A stretch of 26,215 nt of DNA from a virus. Of this stretch, positions 7,299 through 16,110 are shown piece by piece. Under the pieces are notes generated by a model. It made no database searches. It saw only the letters and a list, made by a program, of their open reading frames with translations, and was not told the DNA's origin. The stretch is taken from positions 1 through 26,215 of IMG/VR virus record IMGVR_UViG_3300032282_001425; one strand, 5' to 3'. Position 1 is the first letter of the stretch. Every line of letters begins with the position of its first letter. The translations under genes and the position numbers were made by a program.

Positions 7299-8237
7299 AT
7301 GAAAAACATCAAATGGGTATTAGCCCACGAACCAATTGAGTTGTTTATTCGTGCAGCTGAGGTATTTGCTAAAGAAGTAAATGCTAAGGCACCTGGTCAA
7401 CTTAACATTGAAGTTATGACTTTAAGCGAGTATGCTGATAAGTATAACAATGGTGTTGCCGTTGACAAACATAGCTTAGTAGACTTACTTGATTCTGGTA
7501 AGATCGAAATGAGCCAAACTTACACAGTTACATTAGGTGAAATCGATAAAGATTTCCAAGCATTAGATCTCCCATTCTTATTTAAAGACCATGACCACGC
7601 AGCTAGAGTATTTGAAGGCGAAATCGGTCAAAGCTTATTAGCTGGTTTAAGCAAAAAGGTTGGCGTTAAAGGTCTAGCATTTACTTATTCTGGTGGTTTC
7701 CGTGTTATGCCTGGAAACGAATCAGTTAATCGTATCGAAGATTTAAGAGGTATGAAAGTTCGTACAAGCCATAGCCCAGTAGCTATTGATACATTCAAAG
7801 TATTGGGTGCTGATGTAGTTCCTATGGAAATTGAAGAACTATCTGACAACTTAGCTGACGTTACTGTTACTGTTGGTGAATCTACATATCCAAGAGTTTA
7901 TGCTTTAGGTCAAGATAAAGTATCTAAAGTAGTTAATCATACAGAACATAGTTTATTCTTAACAAGTATTCTAATTGGCGAATCATTCTGGGAAACTTTA
8001 AGTCCAGAGTTACAAGCAATTGTTAGCGATGCAGCTCTTGCAGCGGCTAAATATGAACGTGAATTAAGTGTTGAAGATGTACGTTTAACACGCGAACGTT
8101 GCCAAAAAGATGGTATTGTTTTAAATGATATGTCTAAAGAAGAACAAGCTAGATTCAAAAAAGCAACAGAATCTATCTATGATAAATACAAAGACTACTT
8201 CACACCAGGTTTAGTTGAAGGAATCTTAGCACACTAA
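7299..8237 (+). CDS. TRAP transporter solute-binding protein (DctP family), no signal peptide
   Basis: 312 residues. The mature DctP fold starts at once (IKWVLAHEP, then AAEVFAKEV, then QLNIEVM). Further landmarks are LDLPFLFKDHDHAARVF at 89-105, DLRGMKVRTSHSPV at 148-161 with Arg155 matching the carboxylate-clamping Arg of the family, and TVGESTYPRVYALG at 191-204. These proteins normally bind C4-dicarboxylates, sialic acid or other organic acids in the periplasm. There is no signal peptide: the upstream frame holds no hydrophobic stretch and reaches a stop at 7254, so a missed start is ruled out. No DctQ or DctM membrane subunit is in the window. A perfect late promoter upstream and a strong terminator downstream make it a stand-alone late gene. 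Codon use resembles the structural genes. A virion or cytoplasmic role is possible. Confidence 0.85.
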   Translation: MKNIKWVLAHEPIELFIRAAEVFAKEVNAKAPGQLNIEVMTLSEYADKYNNGVAVDKHSLVDLLDSGKIEMSQTYTVTLGEIDKDFQALDLPFLFKDHDHAARVFEGEIGQSLLAGLSKKVGVKGLAFTYSGGFRVMPGNESVNRIEDLRGMKVRTSHSPVAIDTFKVLGADVVPMEIEELSDNLADVTVTVGESTYPRVYALGQDKVSKVVNHTEHSLFLTSILIGESFWETLSPELQAIVSDAALAAAKYERELSVEDVRLTRERCQKDGIVLNDMSKEEQARFKKATESIYDKYKDYFTPGLVEGILAH

Positions 8238-8244
8238 GTAAGAT

Positions 8245-8271
8245 GGGCGGAGCAAATCCGCCCTCTTTTTT
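8245..8271 (+). terminator. Rho-independent terminator after the TRAP binding protein
   Basis: Perfect 7-bp GC-rich stem GGGCGGA (8245-8251) and TCCGCCC (8257-8263), with loop GCAAA, followed by TCTTTTTT. It lies 8 bases after the stop codon. Confidence 0.9.
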
Positions 8272-8293
8272 ATTATTTTGAGGAGTATTATAC

Positions 8294-9895
8294 ATGAGTA
8301 GGGTACAGATCCATACAGTAGATCAGCCAAATTCAGATACAACAACATTTGTTTTATCATGTAACAGACTTGATGTCCTAGATAAAACTCTCCAATCATT
8401 TTATGCAACAAGAGACTACATAACCAAGATGGTTATCGTGGATGATTCTGCTGAGCCAGGAATCTTTGAAACTCTAGTTGAAAAATATGGTAAGGATTGC
8501 GATGTTATCTGTTTCCCAAGGAATCGTTCACAATGGTGGGCAATGGATTTCATGGTATCTTACTGTGACTCAGACTATATATTCTATCTTGAAGATGACT
8601 GGGAAATGCTTAAACCAGGTTATCTTAATCAATCAAAAACAATCTTACAAAAATACCGTGATGTTGGTGTAGTCGATACTTCATGGCGTACATTCGAATT
8701 TCAGGGTATAGACTCATATCACAAGGGTCTTGTTGATGATATGTTCTACTGGAAGAGACCATGGAAGATTACCGATACTCATGTGGCTTGGCATGCATGG
8801 GTTGGATCTCCTAATCTTAGACGTCGTGACGATTTAATCATGTTAGGTCGTGTAGAGAAATGGCATAATGAATGGAACATCGATCGTAAGTTTACTGCAT
8901 TAGGTTTTAAAGGTGTATTCCTTAACGGAGAATATTCAAGACATCTTGGAGATAAATGCTCTAGAATGGAAGGTAAACGACCAGATGATTCTAAAGTTCC
9001 ATATGACTTCTATCCAAAAGAAGTTCTAGCAAATCGTAGAGCTCCACTTATTAACTATAGAGAGATGGATTGGATCTATGAATATCCAGCTGATGTAACA
9101 CTAGTTACTATGGCTCTTGATATATCTCGGGGCGATCGTTCTTTTGAAGAACATTATATCAAAGGTCTAGATCATTTACTTTCTGTTCGTAATCCATTAG
9201 TAGTATATGCAGATCCTAAGTATCATGACTATATTAGAAAACGCCGTAAAGAATTAAGTATTGCAACATCTAATAATCGAGTAGAATGTCGTGCAATAAC
9301 TTTACAGGATCTAGAACATAGAACAAAATTTAAAGAGATCCAAGATATTATATCAAGTGATAAATGGATCGATCAGTCTGGTTGGATTAAAGGTTCTGCC
9401 TTAACTAATCCATATTATATCCCTCTTACTTTAATTAAGAATGAGTTGCTTGCTCAGATCGCTAATTCAAATCCATTCAATTCTAAACGATTCTATTGGA
9501 TTGATTCAGGTATGTCTAATAGCTTTGGTGTAACTGAACCTATTAAGACGTGGAACTTCTTATTCTTACCTAAAGATAAGTTCTTCCTTACTTCATATCC
9601 GTATCAGACAAATTCTGAGATCCATGGATGCAATATAAATATTATGACAGATATCGTTGGTAGAAAACCAGAATACGTTTGTCGTGCAACATTATTTGGT
9701 GGTTCTAAAGATCAGATTACAGAGTTTAATAAGTATTACTATGATGTAATTACACAAACTCTAGATCAAGGAACTATTGGTACAGAAGAAGCAATATTTA
9801 CTATGGTGGAGATGATGAATCCTGACTTAGTAAATCGTTATGCAATGCCAAATGGCGATATTAAAAATTATTTGAACACTATAAGGAATAGATAA
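8294..9895 (+). CDS. Two-domain glycosyltransferase: GT-A domain plus HtrL/YibB-like domain
   Basis: 533 residues. The N-terminal part (about 15-250) is a GT-A fold: [16 protein letters not shown] at 18-33, VIVDDS at 47-52, and the sugar-nucleotide/metal motif YLEDDW at 98-103. The C-terminal part (about 265-520) has [17 protein letters not shown], a YIKGLDHLL helix, PLVVYAD and YWIDSGMSN (401-409), the pattern of the HtrL/YibB (WlaTC-like) putative glycosyltransferases of LPS and capsule loci. The protein probably makes two successive sugar transfers in the cytoplasm. Start supported by GAGGAG at 8280-8285, eight bases upstream. No promoter box is seen after the preceding terminator, so read-through or an unseen promoter feeds it. 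It shares its final base with the next start. The sugar and acceptor are unknown. Confidence 0.8.
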   Translation: MSRVQIHTVDQPNSDTTTFVLSCNRLDVLDKTLQSFYATRDYITKMVIVDDSAEPGIFETLVEKYGKDCDVICFPRNRSQWWAMDFMVSYCDSDYIFYLEDDWEMLKPGYLNQSKTILQKYRDVGVVDTSWRTFEFQGIDSYHKGLVDDMFYWKRPWKITDTHVAWHAWVGSPNLRRRDDLIMLGRVEKWHNEWNIDRKFTALGFKGVFLNGEYSRHLGDKCSRMEGKRPDDSKVPYDFYPKEVLANRRAPLINYREMDWIYEYPADVTLVTMALDISRGDRSFEEHYIKGLDHLLSVRNPLVVYADPKYHDYIRKRRKELSIATSNNRVECRAITLQDLEHRTKFKEIQDIISSDKWIDQSGWIKGSALTNPYYIPLTLIKNELLAQIANSNPFNSKRFYWIDSGMSNSFGVTEPIKTWNFLFLPKDKFFLTSYPYQTNSEIHGCNINIMTDIVGRKPEYVCRATLFGGSKDQITEFNKYYYDVITQTLDQGTIGTEEAIFTMVEMMNPDLVNRYAMPNGDIKNYLNTIRNR

Positions 9896-11589
9896 TGAGA
9901 TTTCATATTTTAGGTTTACCGCATACAGTATCAAGCAAGGAATATGTTGCTTGTGCATACACTCAAAAGGTCGTCAAATTTGCAAAGATGATGACTGATC
10001 GAGGTCATGAAGTTATCCATTATGGTCATGAGGATTCTGATCTACAATGTACAGAACATGTGCCAGTAACCACAAATAAAGATCTTGAAATCGCATATGG
10101 TTCTTATGATTGGCGTAAGAACTTCTTCAAGTTCGCAACTAACGATCATGCATATACTACATTCTATAAGAATGCTATTCGAGAAGTAGGTAAACGTAAA
10201 CAAAAGAATGACTTCATCCTCCCTTTCTGGGGTTCAGGTACTCGTCCAGTTTGTGATGCTCATCCAGATCTAATTTGTGTAGAACCAGGTATTGGTTATG
10301 CTGGTGGACATTGGGCTAAGTTTAAGATCTTTGAATCATATGCTATCATGCACGCATACTACGGTCTTGAAGCTGTTGGTATGTGTAAGAATAATTTCTA
10401 TGATGTAGTTATTCCAAACTATTTCGATCCAGATGATTTCACATTTGCTCCTGAAACTAAAGAAGACTATTGCTTATTCCTAGGTCGTGTATACGAAGGT
10501 AAAGGTATTCATGTTGCTATTCAAGCAACTGAACGAGCAGGCATGAAACTTAAAGTTGCAGGTCAGAATAACCTAGAAGCATGTGGTTATAAAGAGATTC
10601 CAAAACACGTTGAATTTATTGGTTATGCAGACGTAGAGAAACGAAGAGAACTTATGTCTAAGGCAAAGGTTTCTATGGTTGCTTCTATGTACGTTGAACC
10701 ATTCGGCGGAGTACAGATCGAGAACCTATTCTCTGGTACACCAACAATTACTACTGATTGGGGTTCATTCACAGAGAACAATATCCATGGCATCACAGGA
10801 TATCGTTGCCGTACCATGGAAGAGTTTGTATGGGCACTTAAGAACATCGATCGTATCAACCCACAAGACTGTCGTGATTGGGCATTAAGAAACTTCTCAC
10901 TTGAGAAAGTAGCTGGTATGTATGAAGAGTACTTCCAAGCGGTGCTTAATATCCATGGTGGAGCTGGTTGGTATGCAGAAAATCCAGGTCGTACAAATAT
11001 GGACTATGCAGTCAAACATTATCCAGGTCGTCCAGATCCTATCGACTATAATGTTGTGGATAATGAAGAACGTCCAATGGCAAAGAGTATTGCCAAATGG
11101 ATAAAAGACAATATTAAACCTAAAAAAGTACTTGATATTGGATGTGGTCCAGGAACATATGTTGAAGAATTAATAGCTGAAGGAATTAAAGCTGAAGGTA
11201 TAGATATTGATGATAGAGTTGAAGGCAAATCATATCTACACAAAGAAAGTATTTTTGATACTAAACGCACTGCCGATACTGTTATAACTTTTGAGGTGTT
11301 AGAACATATTGATCCAGCTTATGCAGATCAAGAAGTAGATGCTCTATATAATGCTATTAAATCTGGTGGTACTATGATATTTACTGCTGCTCAACCTGGT
11401 CAAGGTGGTATTGGTCATATTAACTGTCGTAAGAAAGATTATTGGGGTAAGAAGTTTGTTTCTAAAGGTTTGATTTTTGATGAAGAATTGACTACAGATC
11501 TTACTAAAGCTCTTCTTGAAGATAGATATAATCAAGAGACTTTTATGGGTTGGTTCATTAGTAACGTAATGGTGTTCAAGAAGCCATAG
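9895..11589 (+). CDS. GT4 glycosyltransferase fused to a SAM-dependent methyltransferase
   Basis: 564 residues. Residues 1-350 are a GT-B fold of family GT4: an N-terminal [29 protein letters not shown], the hinge region [17 protein letters not shown] at 193-209, and the EPFGGVQIE motif (E268 to E276, E-x7-E) followed by SGTPTITTD. Residues 400-564 are a class I methyltransferase: motif [12 protein letters not shown] at 412-422, acidic GIDIDD at 435-440 and FEVLEHI at 466-472. It likely builds and methylates a glycan, giving a methylated or capped sugar. A linker at 352-400 joins the domains. Codon choice shifts near the join, from ATC/AAG-rich to ATT/AAA-rich, hinting at a recent fusion. It overlaps the preceding gene by one base. 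Confidence 0.85.
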   Translation: MRFHILGLPHTVSSKEYVACAYTQKVVKFAKMMTDRGHEVIHYGHEDSDLQCTEHVPVTTNKDLEIAYGSYDWRKNFFKFATNDHAYTTFYKNAIREVGKRKQKNDFILPFWGSGTRPVCDAHPDLICVEPGIGYAGGHWAKFKIFESYAIMHAYYGLEAVGMCKNNFYDVVIPNYFDPDDFTFAPETKEDYCLFLGRVYEGKGIHVAIQATERAGMKLKVAGQNNLEACGYKEIPKHVEFIGYADVEKRRELMSKAKVSMVASMYVEPFGGVQIENLFSGTPTITTDWGSFTENNIHGITGYRCRTMEEFVWALKNIDRINPQDCRDWALRNFSLEKVAGMYEEYFQAVLNIHGGAGWYAENPGRTNMDYAVKHYPGRPDPIDYNVVDNEERPMAKSIAKWIKDNIKPKKVLDIGCGPGTYVEELIAEGIKAEGIDIDDRVEGKSYLHKESIFDTKRTADTVITFEVLEHIDPAYADQEVDALYNAIKSGGTMIFTAAQPGQGGIGHINCRKKDYWGKKFVSKGLIFDEELTTDLTKALLEDRYNQETFMGWFISNVMVFKKP

Positions 11590-11607
11590 ACTTAGACGTT
11601 TATTTTA

Positions 11608-11615
11608 TATAAATA
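11608..11615 (+). promoter_or_regulatory. T4-type late promoter box TATAAATA
   Basis: Perfect octamer 27 bases before the gp13 start, in the 52-base gap after the GT4-methyltransferase gene. It marks the beginning of the neck and packaging operon; ATAGGA at 11630-11635 is the ribosome site. Confidence 0.8.
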
Positions 11616-11641
11616 ATAAAATAAGCTTATAGGATATCATA

Positions 11642-12652
11642 ATGGCCGTTAACAGTAGAGCAACACTCACAGAATACGCTTTAAGAGCACTTGGCGAGCC
11701 AGTAGTTGAAATTAACGTTGATGATTCTCAATTAGAAGAACGTATTGACGAGGCACTTGACTATTGGAATCAGTATCATTTTGATGGTGCAGAACGCATG
11801 TACCTCAAACAAAAAATTACTGCGTCAACAATAGCAATCACAACAGCCACTTCAGCAAATTTTCCAGTTGGTAGTAAGATTACAGGTAATACCTCAGGCG
11901 CTACCGCCAGCGTTTGTACTGAGATGGGTAGAACAGCAGATTCCCATCTTATTATAGTAAAAGACGTGACTACTACTGGTGATACTAATGCTCAACATGC
12001 TTTTAATGCTACAACTACAGCAACATTTGTAGTTGGTGAGACTATCACATGTGATAATGGTGAAACTGCTGTTATAGATACTGCAGGTGTAACTTTAGGT
12101 ACATACGACCTTCGTTATATTCCATTACCAGATTATATCTATGGAGTAACTAGAGTTATTCCATTCAATGTTGCTTCAAGCTCAAAGAACTTATTTGACT
12201 TACAATACCAATTAAGACTTAATGACTTATATGACTTGACTTCAACGTCAATCATCTACTATAAGACAGTTATGAGTCATATCTCATTACTTAACTTAGA
12301 ACTAAATGGTTATCCATTATATAGATTTAATCGTATGATGGGTAGATTAAGTTTAGATGTAAGTTGGAGTACTGCATTTGTCATTGGTGACTTCATCATG
12401 ATCGAATGTTATAGAGCTTTAGATCCAACAGTGTTTACAAAAGTATGGAATGAACCATGGTTCCGTAAATATGTAACTGCTTTATTCAAGCGCCAATGGG
12501 CAACAAACATTAAGAAATTCCAAGGAATCCAGCTACCAGGTGGTGTAACTATCGATGGGGACAAGTTATACCTAGAAGCTATCACAGAAATTAAAGAATT
12601 AGAAAATGAGATGTTGAATAAATCAGCACCTCTCGAATTCTTCCTAGGATAA
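11642..12652 (+). CDS. 13: Neck protein gp13 (head completion)
   Basis: 336 residues against 309 in T4. gp13 sits with gp14 at the head vertex and seals the packaged head for tail joining. T4-like features: the N-terminal SRATLTEYALRALGEPVVEINVDDSQLEERIDEALDYW pattern, YDLRYIPLPDYIYGVTRVIPF after residue 154, and the C-terminal EPWFRKYVTALFKRQWATN, KKFQG and LPGGVTIDGDKLY region. Residues about 60-153 are an extra Ala/Thr-rich beta domain (FPVGSKITGNTSGATASV, then FVVGETITCDNGETA) splitting the core; the two halves look like a repeated VGxxITxxxxG unit. It heads the block gp13-14-15-17 with gaps of only a few bases. Confidence 0.9.
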   Translation: MAVNSRATLTEYALRALGEPVVEINVDDSQLEERIDEALDYWNQYHFDGAERMYLKQKITASTIAITTATSANFPVGSKITGNTSGATASVCTEMGRTADSHLIIVKDVTTTGDTNAQHAFNATTTATFVVGETITCDNGETAVIDTAGVTLGTYDLRYIPLPDYIYGVTRVIPFNVASSSKNLFDLQYQLRLNDLYDLTSTSIIYYKTVMSHISLLNLELNGYPLYRFNRMMGRLSLDVSWSTAFVIGDFIMIECYRALDPTVFTKVWNEPWFRKYVTALFKRQWATNIKKFQGIQLPGGVTIDGDKLYLEAITEIKELENEMLNKSAPLEFFLG

Positions 12653-12653
12653 T

Positions 12654-13721
12654 ATGGCAAGAAGCGTTTACTTTACTAACGGAGTTAGATCCGAGCAACT
12701 TACCTATGAGGATATCATAGTTGAGTCAATCAGTATCTACGGTCAAGATTTCTATTATATACCTAGAACATTAGTAGGTAAAGATGAGATCTTAGGTGAA
12801 GATCGTTTATCACAATTTAAATCAGCTTATGGTATCGAGATGTATCTTGAAAGCCATGATGGATTTGAAGGTCAAGGCGCATTCATTCAAAAATTTGGTT
12901 TAATGATGGAACAATCAGCTACTCTTACTGTAGCTAGAAGAAAATGGGAACAACTTGTTGGACAACATGGTAAATCTATTTTACCTAATCGACCTACTGA
13001 AGGTGATTTACTTTACTTTCCGTTAACTGGTGGTTTATTTGAAATTAAATTTGTCAAACATCAAGATCCATTCTATCAAGTTGGTAAACTATTTGTTTAT
13101 AAATTACAAGTTGAACTCTTCCAATATGCATCTGAAAAGATCGATACTGGAATTGCATCAATTGATGTATTTGAAACTCTCAAATCGTTTGATGATGCAA
13201 TAGTTCCTAATGGCACCGTGACTGAGATTAAAATTACAAACAAAGGGGCTGGTTATGCCACTGCTCCTACAGTTGTATTAGGCGAAAATTGGGTTGCTAC
13301 TACAGCAATTGCAGTTGGAGATCAAGTATGTTTTGGCGGTAGAAGATATATTTGTACTATTGCTGGAACTACATCAAGCACTGGTCCTACTCATATATCA
13401 TCTGTTTCTACTAATGGAACGGCCTCATTACAATTCTTTGGCTATAGAGCTACAGCAACAGCATACTTAGGTAATGGATTAACTGCCAATGAGGTAGTTA
13501 AAATATCAGTTACTGCTGCTGGATCAGGTTATACAAAAGCTCCTATTGTTTATTTAAGTGGTGGTGGCGGTTCAAACGCTGCTGCAACTGCTATTATTGC
13601 AAACACAGATACTCCTGATTCATATGGAGATAATAATAAATTTAAAGAAGAAGCTGAAGGAATTGTCTTTCACGAAGATAATCCATTTGGTGAATTATCT
13701 ACTTATCACAGGACTCCATAA
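12654..13721 (+). CDS. 14: Neck protein gp14 (head completion)
   Basis: 355 residues, about 100 more than T4 gp14 (256). The N-terminal core runs through GQDFYYIPRTLVGKDEILGED at 30-50, FGLMMEQSATLTVARRKWEQ and GDLLYFPLTGGLFEIKFV; the C-terminus EEAEGIVFHEDNPFGEL closes it. Between them, residues about 186-316 form an inserted beta-rich module with two GxGYxxAPxV units (198-207 and 290-299), also present in the gp18 sheath protein. gp14 joins gp13 at the head-tail connector. It starts one base after the gp13 stop and shares its last base with the gp15 start. The insertion probably projects from the neck; a binding role is inference. Confidence 0.88.
   Translation: MARSVYFTNGVRSEQLTYEDIIVESISIYGQDFYYIPRTLVGKDEILGEDRLSQFKSAYGIEMYLESHDGFEGQGAFIQKFGLMMEQSATLTVARRKWEQLVGQHGKSILPNRPTEGDLLYFPLTGGLFEIKFVKHQDPFYQVGKLFVYKLQVELFQYASEKIDTGIASIDVFETLKSFDDAIVPNGTVTEIKITNKGAGYATAPTVVLGENWVATTAIAVGDQVCFGGRRYICTIAGTTSSTGPTHISSVSTNGTASLQFFGYRATATAYLGNGLTANEVVKISVTAAGSGYTKAPIVYLSGGGGSNAAATAIIANTDTPDSYGDNNKFKEEAEGIVFHEDNPFGELSTYHRTP
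13209..13601 (+). repeat. GxGYxxAPxV repeat module inserted in gp14
   Basis: Codes for residues about 186-316 of gp14. Each unit begins with V-T-E-I-K-I-T-N or a similar strand, then GAGYATAPTV or GSGYTKAPIV, then an Ala/Thr-rich strand (ATATAYLG, AAATAIIA). The two units flank a different segment of about 60 residues. The same consensus occurs in the sheath gene at 16405-16653. Confidence 0.75.
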
Positions 13722-14449
13722 TGTTAAACGGTCAAACCTATTATCATGGAGCTATAAGAAAAACGATTGTTGCATTTGGTCGTTTATTCTCTGATATCAA
13801 GATTGCAAGACAAGGAAACGATGGAGCTGTAGCTCAAACTGTATCTGTTCCGCTTGCTTATGCACCAAAAGAAAAATGGTTAGTTCGTATTGATTCAGAT
13901 CCTAATCTAACAAATAATACATATACAACATTACCAAGATTATCATTTGAAATTGTTGGCTATGCATATGATGCTGAAAGAAAAGCTAATAAGATGCAGA
14001 AGATTGTATGTAAGGATACCACATCAACTGGTAATCCTACTGCCAGATCAGTATTCTCTCCAGCTCCATACAATATTAGTATGAATCTGTATGTGTTAAC
14101 TAAAACACAAGAAGATGCAATGCAAATTGTTGAGCAAATTCTACCTATATTTAATCCACAATATACATTATCTATTAATGCTTTACCAGATTTAGAAATT
14201 GTTCAAGATGTTCCAGTGATACTTAATAGTGTCACAGTTGAAGATAACTATGATGGAGCATTTACTGAAAGACGATTTGTAGTTCATACACTTAACTTTA
14301 CATTGAAGACAAATATATTTGGTCCAGTATCAGAAAATGGAGTTATCCTTACTTCAATGGCTAATCTATCAGATCCTGGTAGAAAATATACCGCTGTAGG
14401 AACATCTCCAACAGCTCCAGTTACTGAAAACTGGGAAGCTCAGTTTTAA
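13721..14449 (+). CDS. 15: Tail completion / sheath terminator protein gp15
   Basis: 242 residues (T4: 272). gp15 forms the hexameric ring capping the tail tube and sheath and connects the tail to the neck. Visible features: YYHGAIRKTIVAFGRLFSDIKIAR at the start, PLAYAPKEKWLVRIDSDPN, LPRLSFEIVGYAYDAERK at about 66-83, and APYNISMNLYVLTKTQEDAMQIVEQILPIFNPQYTLSIN; this set is typical of T4-like gp15. The start shares one base with the gp14 stop, and the stop lies two bases from the gp17 start, leaving no room for gp16. Confidence 0.88.
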   Translation: MLNGQTYYHGAIRKTIVAFGRLFSDIKIARQGNDGAVAQTVSVPLAYAPKEKWLVRIDSDPNLTNNTYTTLPRLSFEIVGYAYDAERKANKMQKIVCKDTTSTGNPTARSVFSPAPYNISMNLYVLTKTQEDAMQIVEQILPIFNPQYTLSINALPDLEIVQDVPVILNSVTVEDNYDGAFTERRFVVHTLNFTLKTNIFGPVSENGVILTSMANLSDPGRKYTAVGTSPTAPVTENWEAQF

Positions 14450-14451
14450 TC

Positions 14452-16038
14452 ATGTCCTTAGTATATAATGCAAATCAACAGTTAAAGGCAGCAGGAGTAA
14501 AAATACCTTTTACTGAAGAACAAGTAACAGAATGGATGAAATGCAAAGATGATCCAATATATTTCATTGATAATTATTGCAAGATTATATCTTTAGATCA
14601 TGGTCTTGTACCATTTAAACTTTATGAGTGCCAACGTGAAAAGGTAAAGATTATACATGAAAACAGAAAAGTTATCCTTATGGAAGGTCGTCAACAAGGT
14701 AAGACGACTACTAGCGCAGCCTATATCTTATGGTATACGCTATTTCAAGATTCGAAAACAGTCGCGATCTTGGCTAACAAAGCAACCGCCGCCCGTGAGG
14801 TCTTATACAGGTATCAATTGATGTATGAGAATCTTCCATTATGGTTACAGCAAGGTGTAACTACATGGAATAAAGGCGATATTGAATTAGAGAATAATAG
14901 TAAAGTATTTACAGCAGCAACATCTGCTTCTGGTATCCGCGGTAAATCTGTCAATATGTTATATGTTGATGAAACTGCAATCATTCCAAATAATGTGGCA
15001 GAAGACTTTTTCACCTCAGTTTATCCTACAATTTCGGCCGGTGAAACAACAAAGATCTTATTATCGTCTACTCCATTAGGTTATAATCATTTCTGGAAGT
15101 TTTGGAACGATGCTGAGAATAAACGTAATGACTTTGTACCTCTATTCATACCGTATAATAGAATACCAGGTAGAGATGAAAAATGGGCTGAAGAACAGAA
15201 GAGACAACTTGGAGAACTTAAGTTTAACCAAGAGGTTCTTTGTACATTCTTAGGTTCTAGTTTAACATTAATTAGATCTGATGTTATTGGCAGGATGTCT
15301 GCTGATAAAATCATATATAGTAAAGATGGTCTTGATGTATATGAAACACCGCAAAAGGCTCATAACTATGTATTAGTTGCTGATACCTCAGATGGTGTTG
15401 GCCAAGATTATTCATCATTCGTCATAGTTGATATTACTGAAATGCCGTATAAACAAGTTGCCAAGTACAGGAATAATACTATAAGTCCTATGCTGTACCC
15501 AACAGTCATACATAAGATAGCTACAGAATATAATAAAGCATACGTTTTAATTGAAATCAATAAGATCGAGCAAGTTGCCTATATCTTATACTCTGAAATG
15601 GAATACGATAATATACTATTTGTTAATAGAAACTCACAAGGACAAGTAGTTTCAGGTGGCTTTGGAGGAGGTAAATCTCATCTAGGAGTCTATACCGATA
15701 AAAAAGTAAAAAGAATTGGTTGTAATAATTTCAAATCAATGGTAGAAGAGAATAAGCTTCTAATAAGAGATGCTGATACTATTGCTGAGATTTCAACCTT
15801 TATTGAGCACCGGGGTTCATATGCTGCGGATGAAGGTTATCATGATGACTTAGTGATGCCATTGGTACTATTTAGCTGGTTGACTACTAACCCATACTTT
15901 AAAGAGCTTAATGATGTTAACATACGAGAACTTATGTATGAGCATCAAATGAAGGCCATTGAAGATGAGTTAACCCCATTTGGGTTCGTTGATGACGGTA
16001 GACATTCTGACGCTGAAGAAGTTCTATTGAATTTTTAG
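14452..16038 (+). CDS. 17: Terminase large subunit gp17
   Basis: 528 residues (T4: 610). The ATPase-nuclease motor that packages DNA through the portal. Walker A is EGRQQGKTT (78-86, Lys84), Walker B MLYVDE (169-174, catalytic Glu174) and the coupling motif LLSSTP (203-208). The RNase H-like nuclease domain begins with VLVADTSDG (307-315, Asp310), continues with LIEIN (Glu369) and ends with HDDLVMP (Asp465/Asp466). All catalytic positions look intact. The N-terminus has CKDDPIYFIDNYCKI, typical of T4-like gp17. It follows gp15 directly rather than gp16. The smaller size comes mainly from a shorter C-terminus. Confidence 0.95.
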   Translation: MSLVYNANQQLKAAGVKIPFTEEQVTEWMKCKDDPIYFIDNYCKIISLDHGLVPFKLYECQREKVKIIHENRKVILMEGRQQGKTTTSAAYILWYTLFQDSKTVAILANKATAAREVLYRYQLMYENLPLWLQQGVTTWNKGDIELENNSKVFTAATSASGIRGKSVNMLYVDETAIIPNNVAEDFFTSVYPTISAGETTKILLSSTPLGYNHFWKFWNDAENKRNDFVPLFIPYNRIPGRDEKWAEEQKRQLGELKFNQEVLCTFLGSSLTLIRSDVIGRMSADKIIYSKDGLDVYETPQKAHNYVLVADTSDGVGQDYSSFVIVDITEMPYKQVAKYRNNTISPMLYPTVIHKIATEYNKAYVLIEINKIEQVAYILYSEMEYDNILFVNRNSQGQVVSGGFGGGKSHLGVYTDKKVKRIGCNNFKSMVEENKLLIRDADTIAEISTFIEHRGSYAADEGYHDDLVMPLVLFSWLTTNPYFKELNDVNIRELMYEHQMKAIEDELTPFGFVDDGRHSDAEEVLLNF

Positions 16039-16042
16039 AAAG

Positions 16043-16050
16043 TATAAATA
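16043..16050 (+). promoter_or_regulatory. T4-type late promoter box TATAAATA
   Basis: Perfect octamer in the 72-base gap before gp18. It is followed by a leader of about 50 bases and AAGGAG at 16095-16100, ten bases before the start, the best Shine-Dalgarno sequence in the window. This fits very high expression of the sheath protein. Confidence 0.85.
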
Positions 16051-16110
16051 AAAGTATAGAGGTGACTCTAGCTATATCATAAAAATCATAATTTAAGGAG
16101 AATCAAAAAA

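Noticed and set aside
10623-11270. Minus-strand frames inside the GT4-methyltransferase gene
   Set aside because: They overlap a well-supported protein with clear motifs, and have no ribosome sites or recognisable domains.
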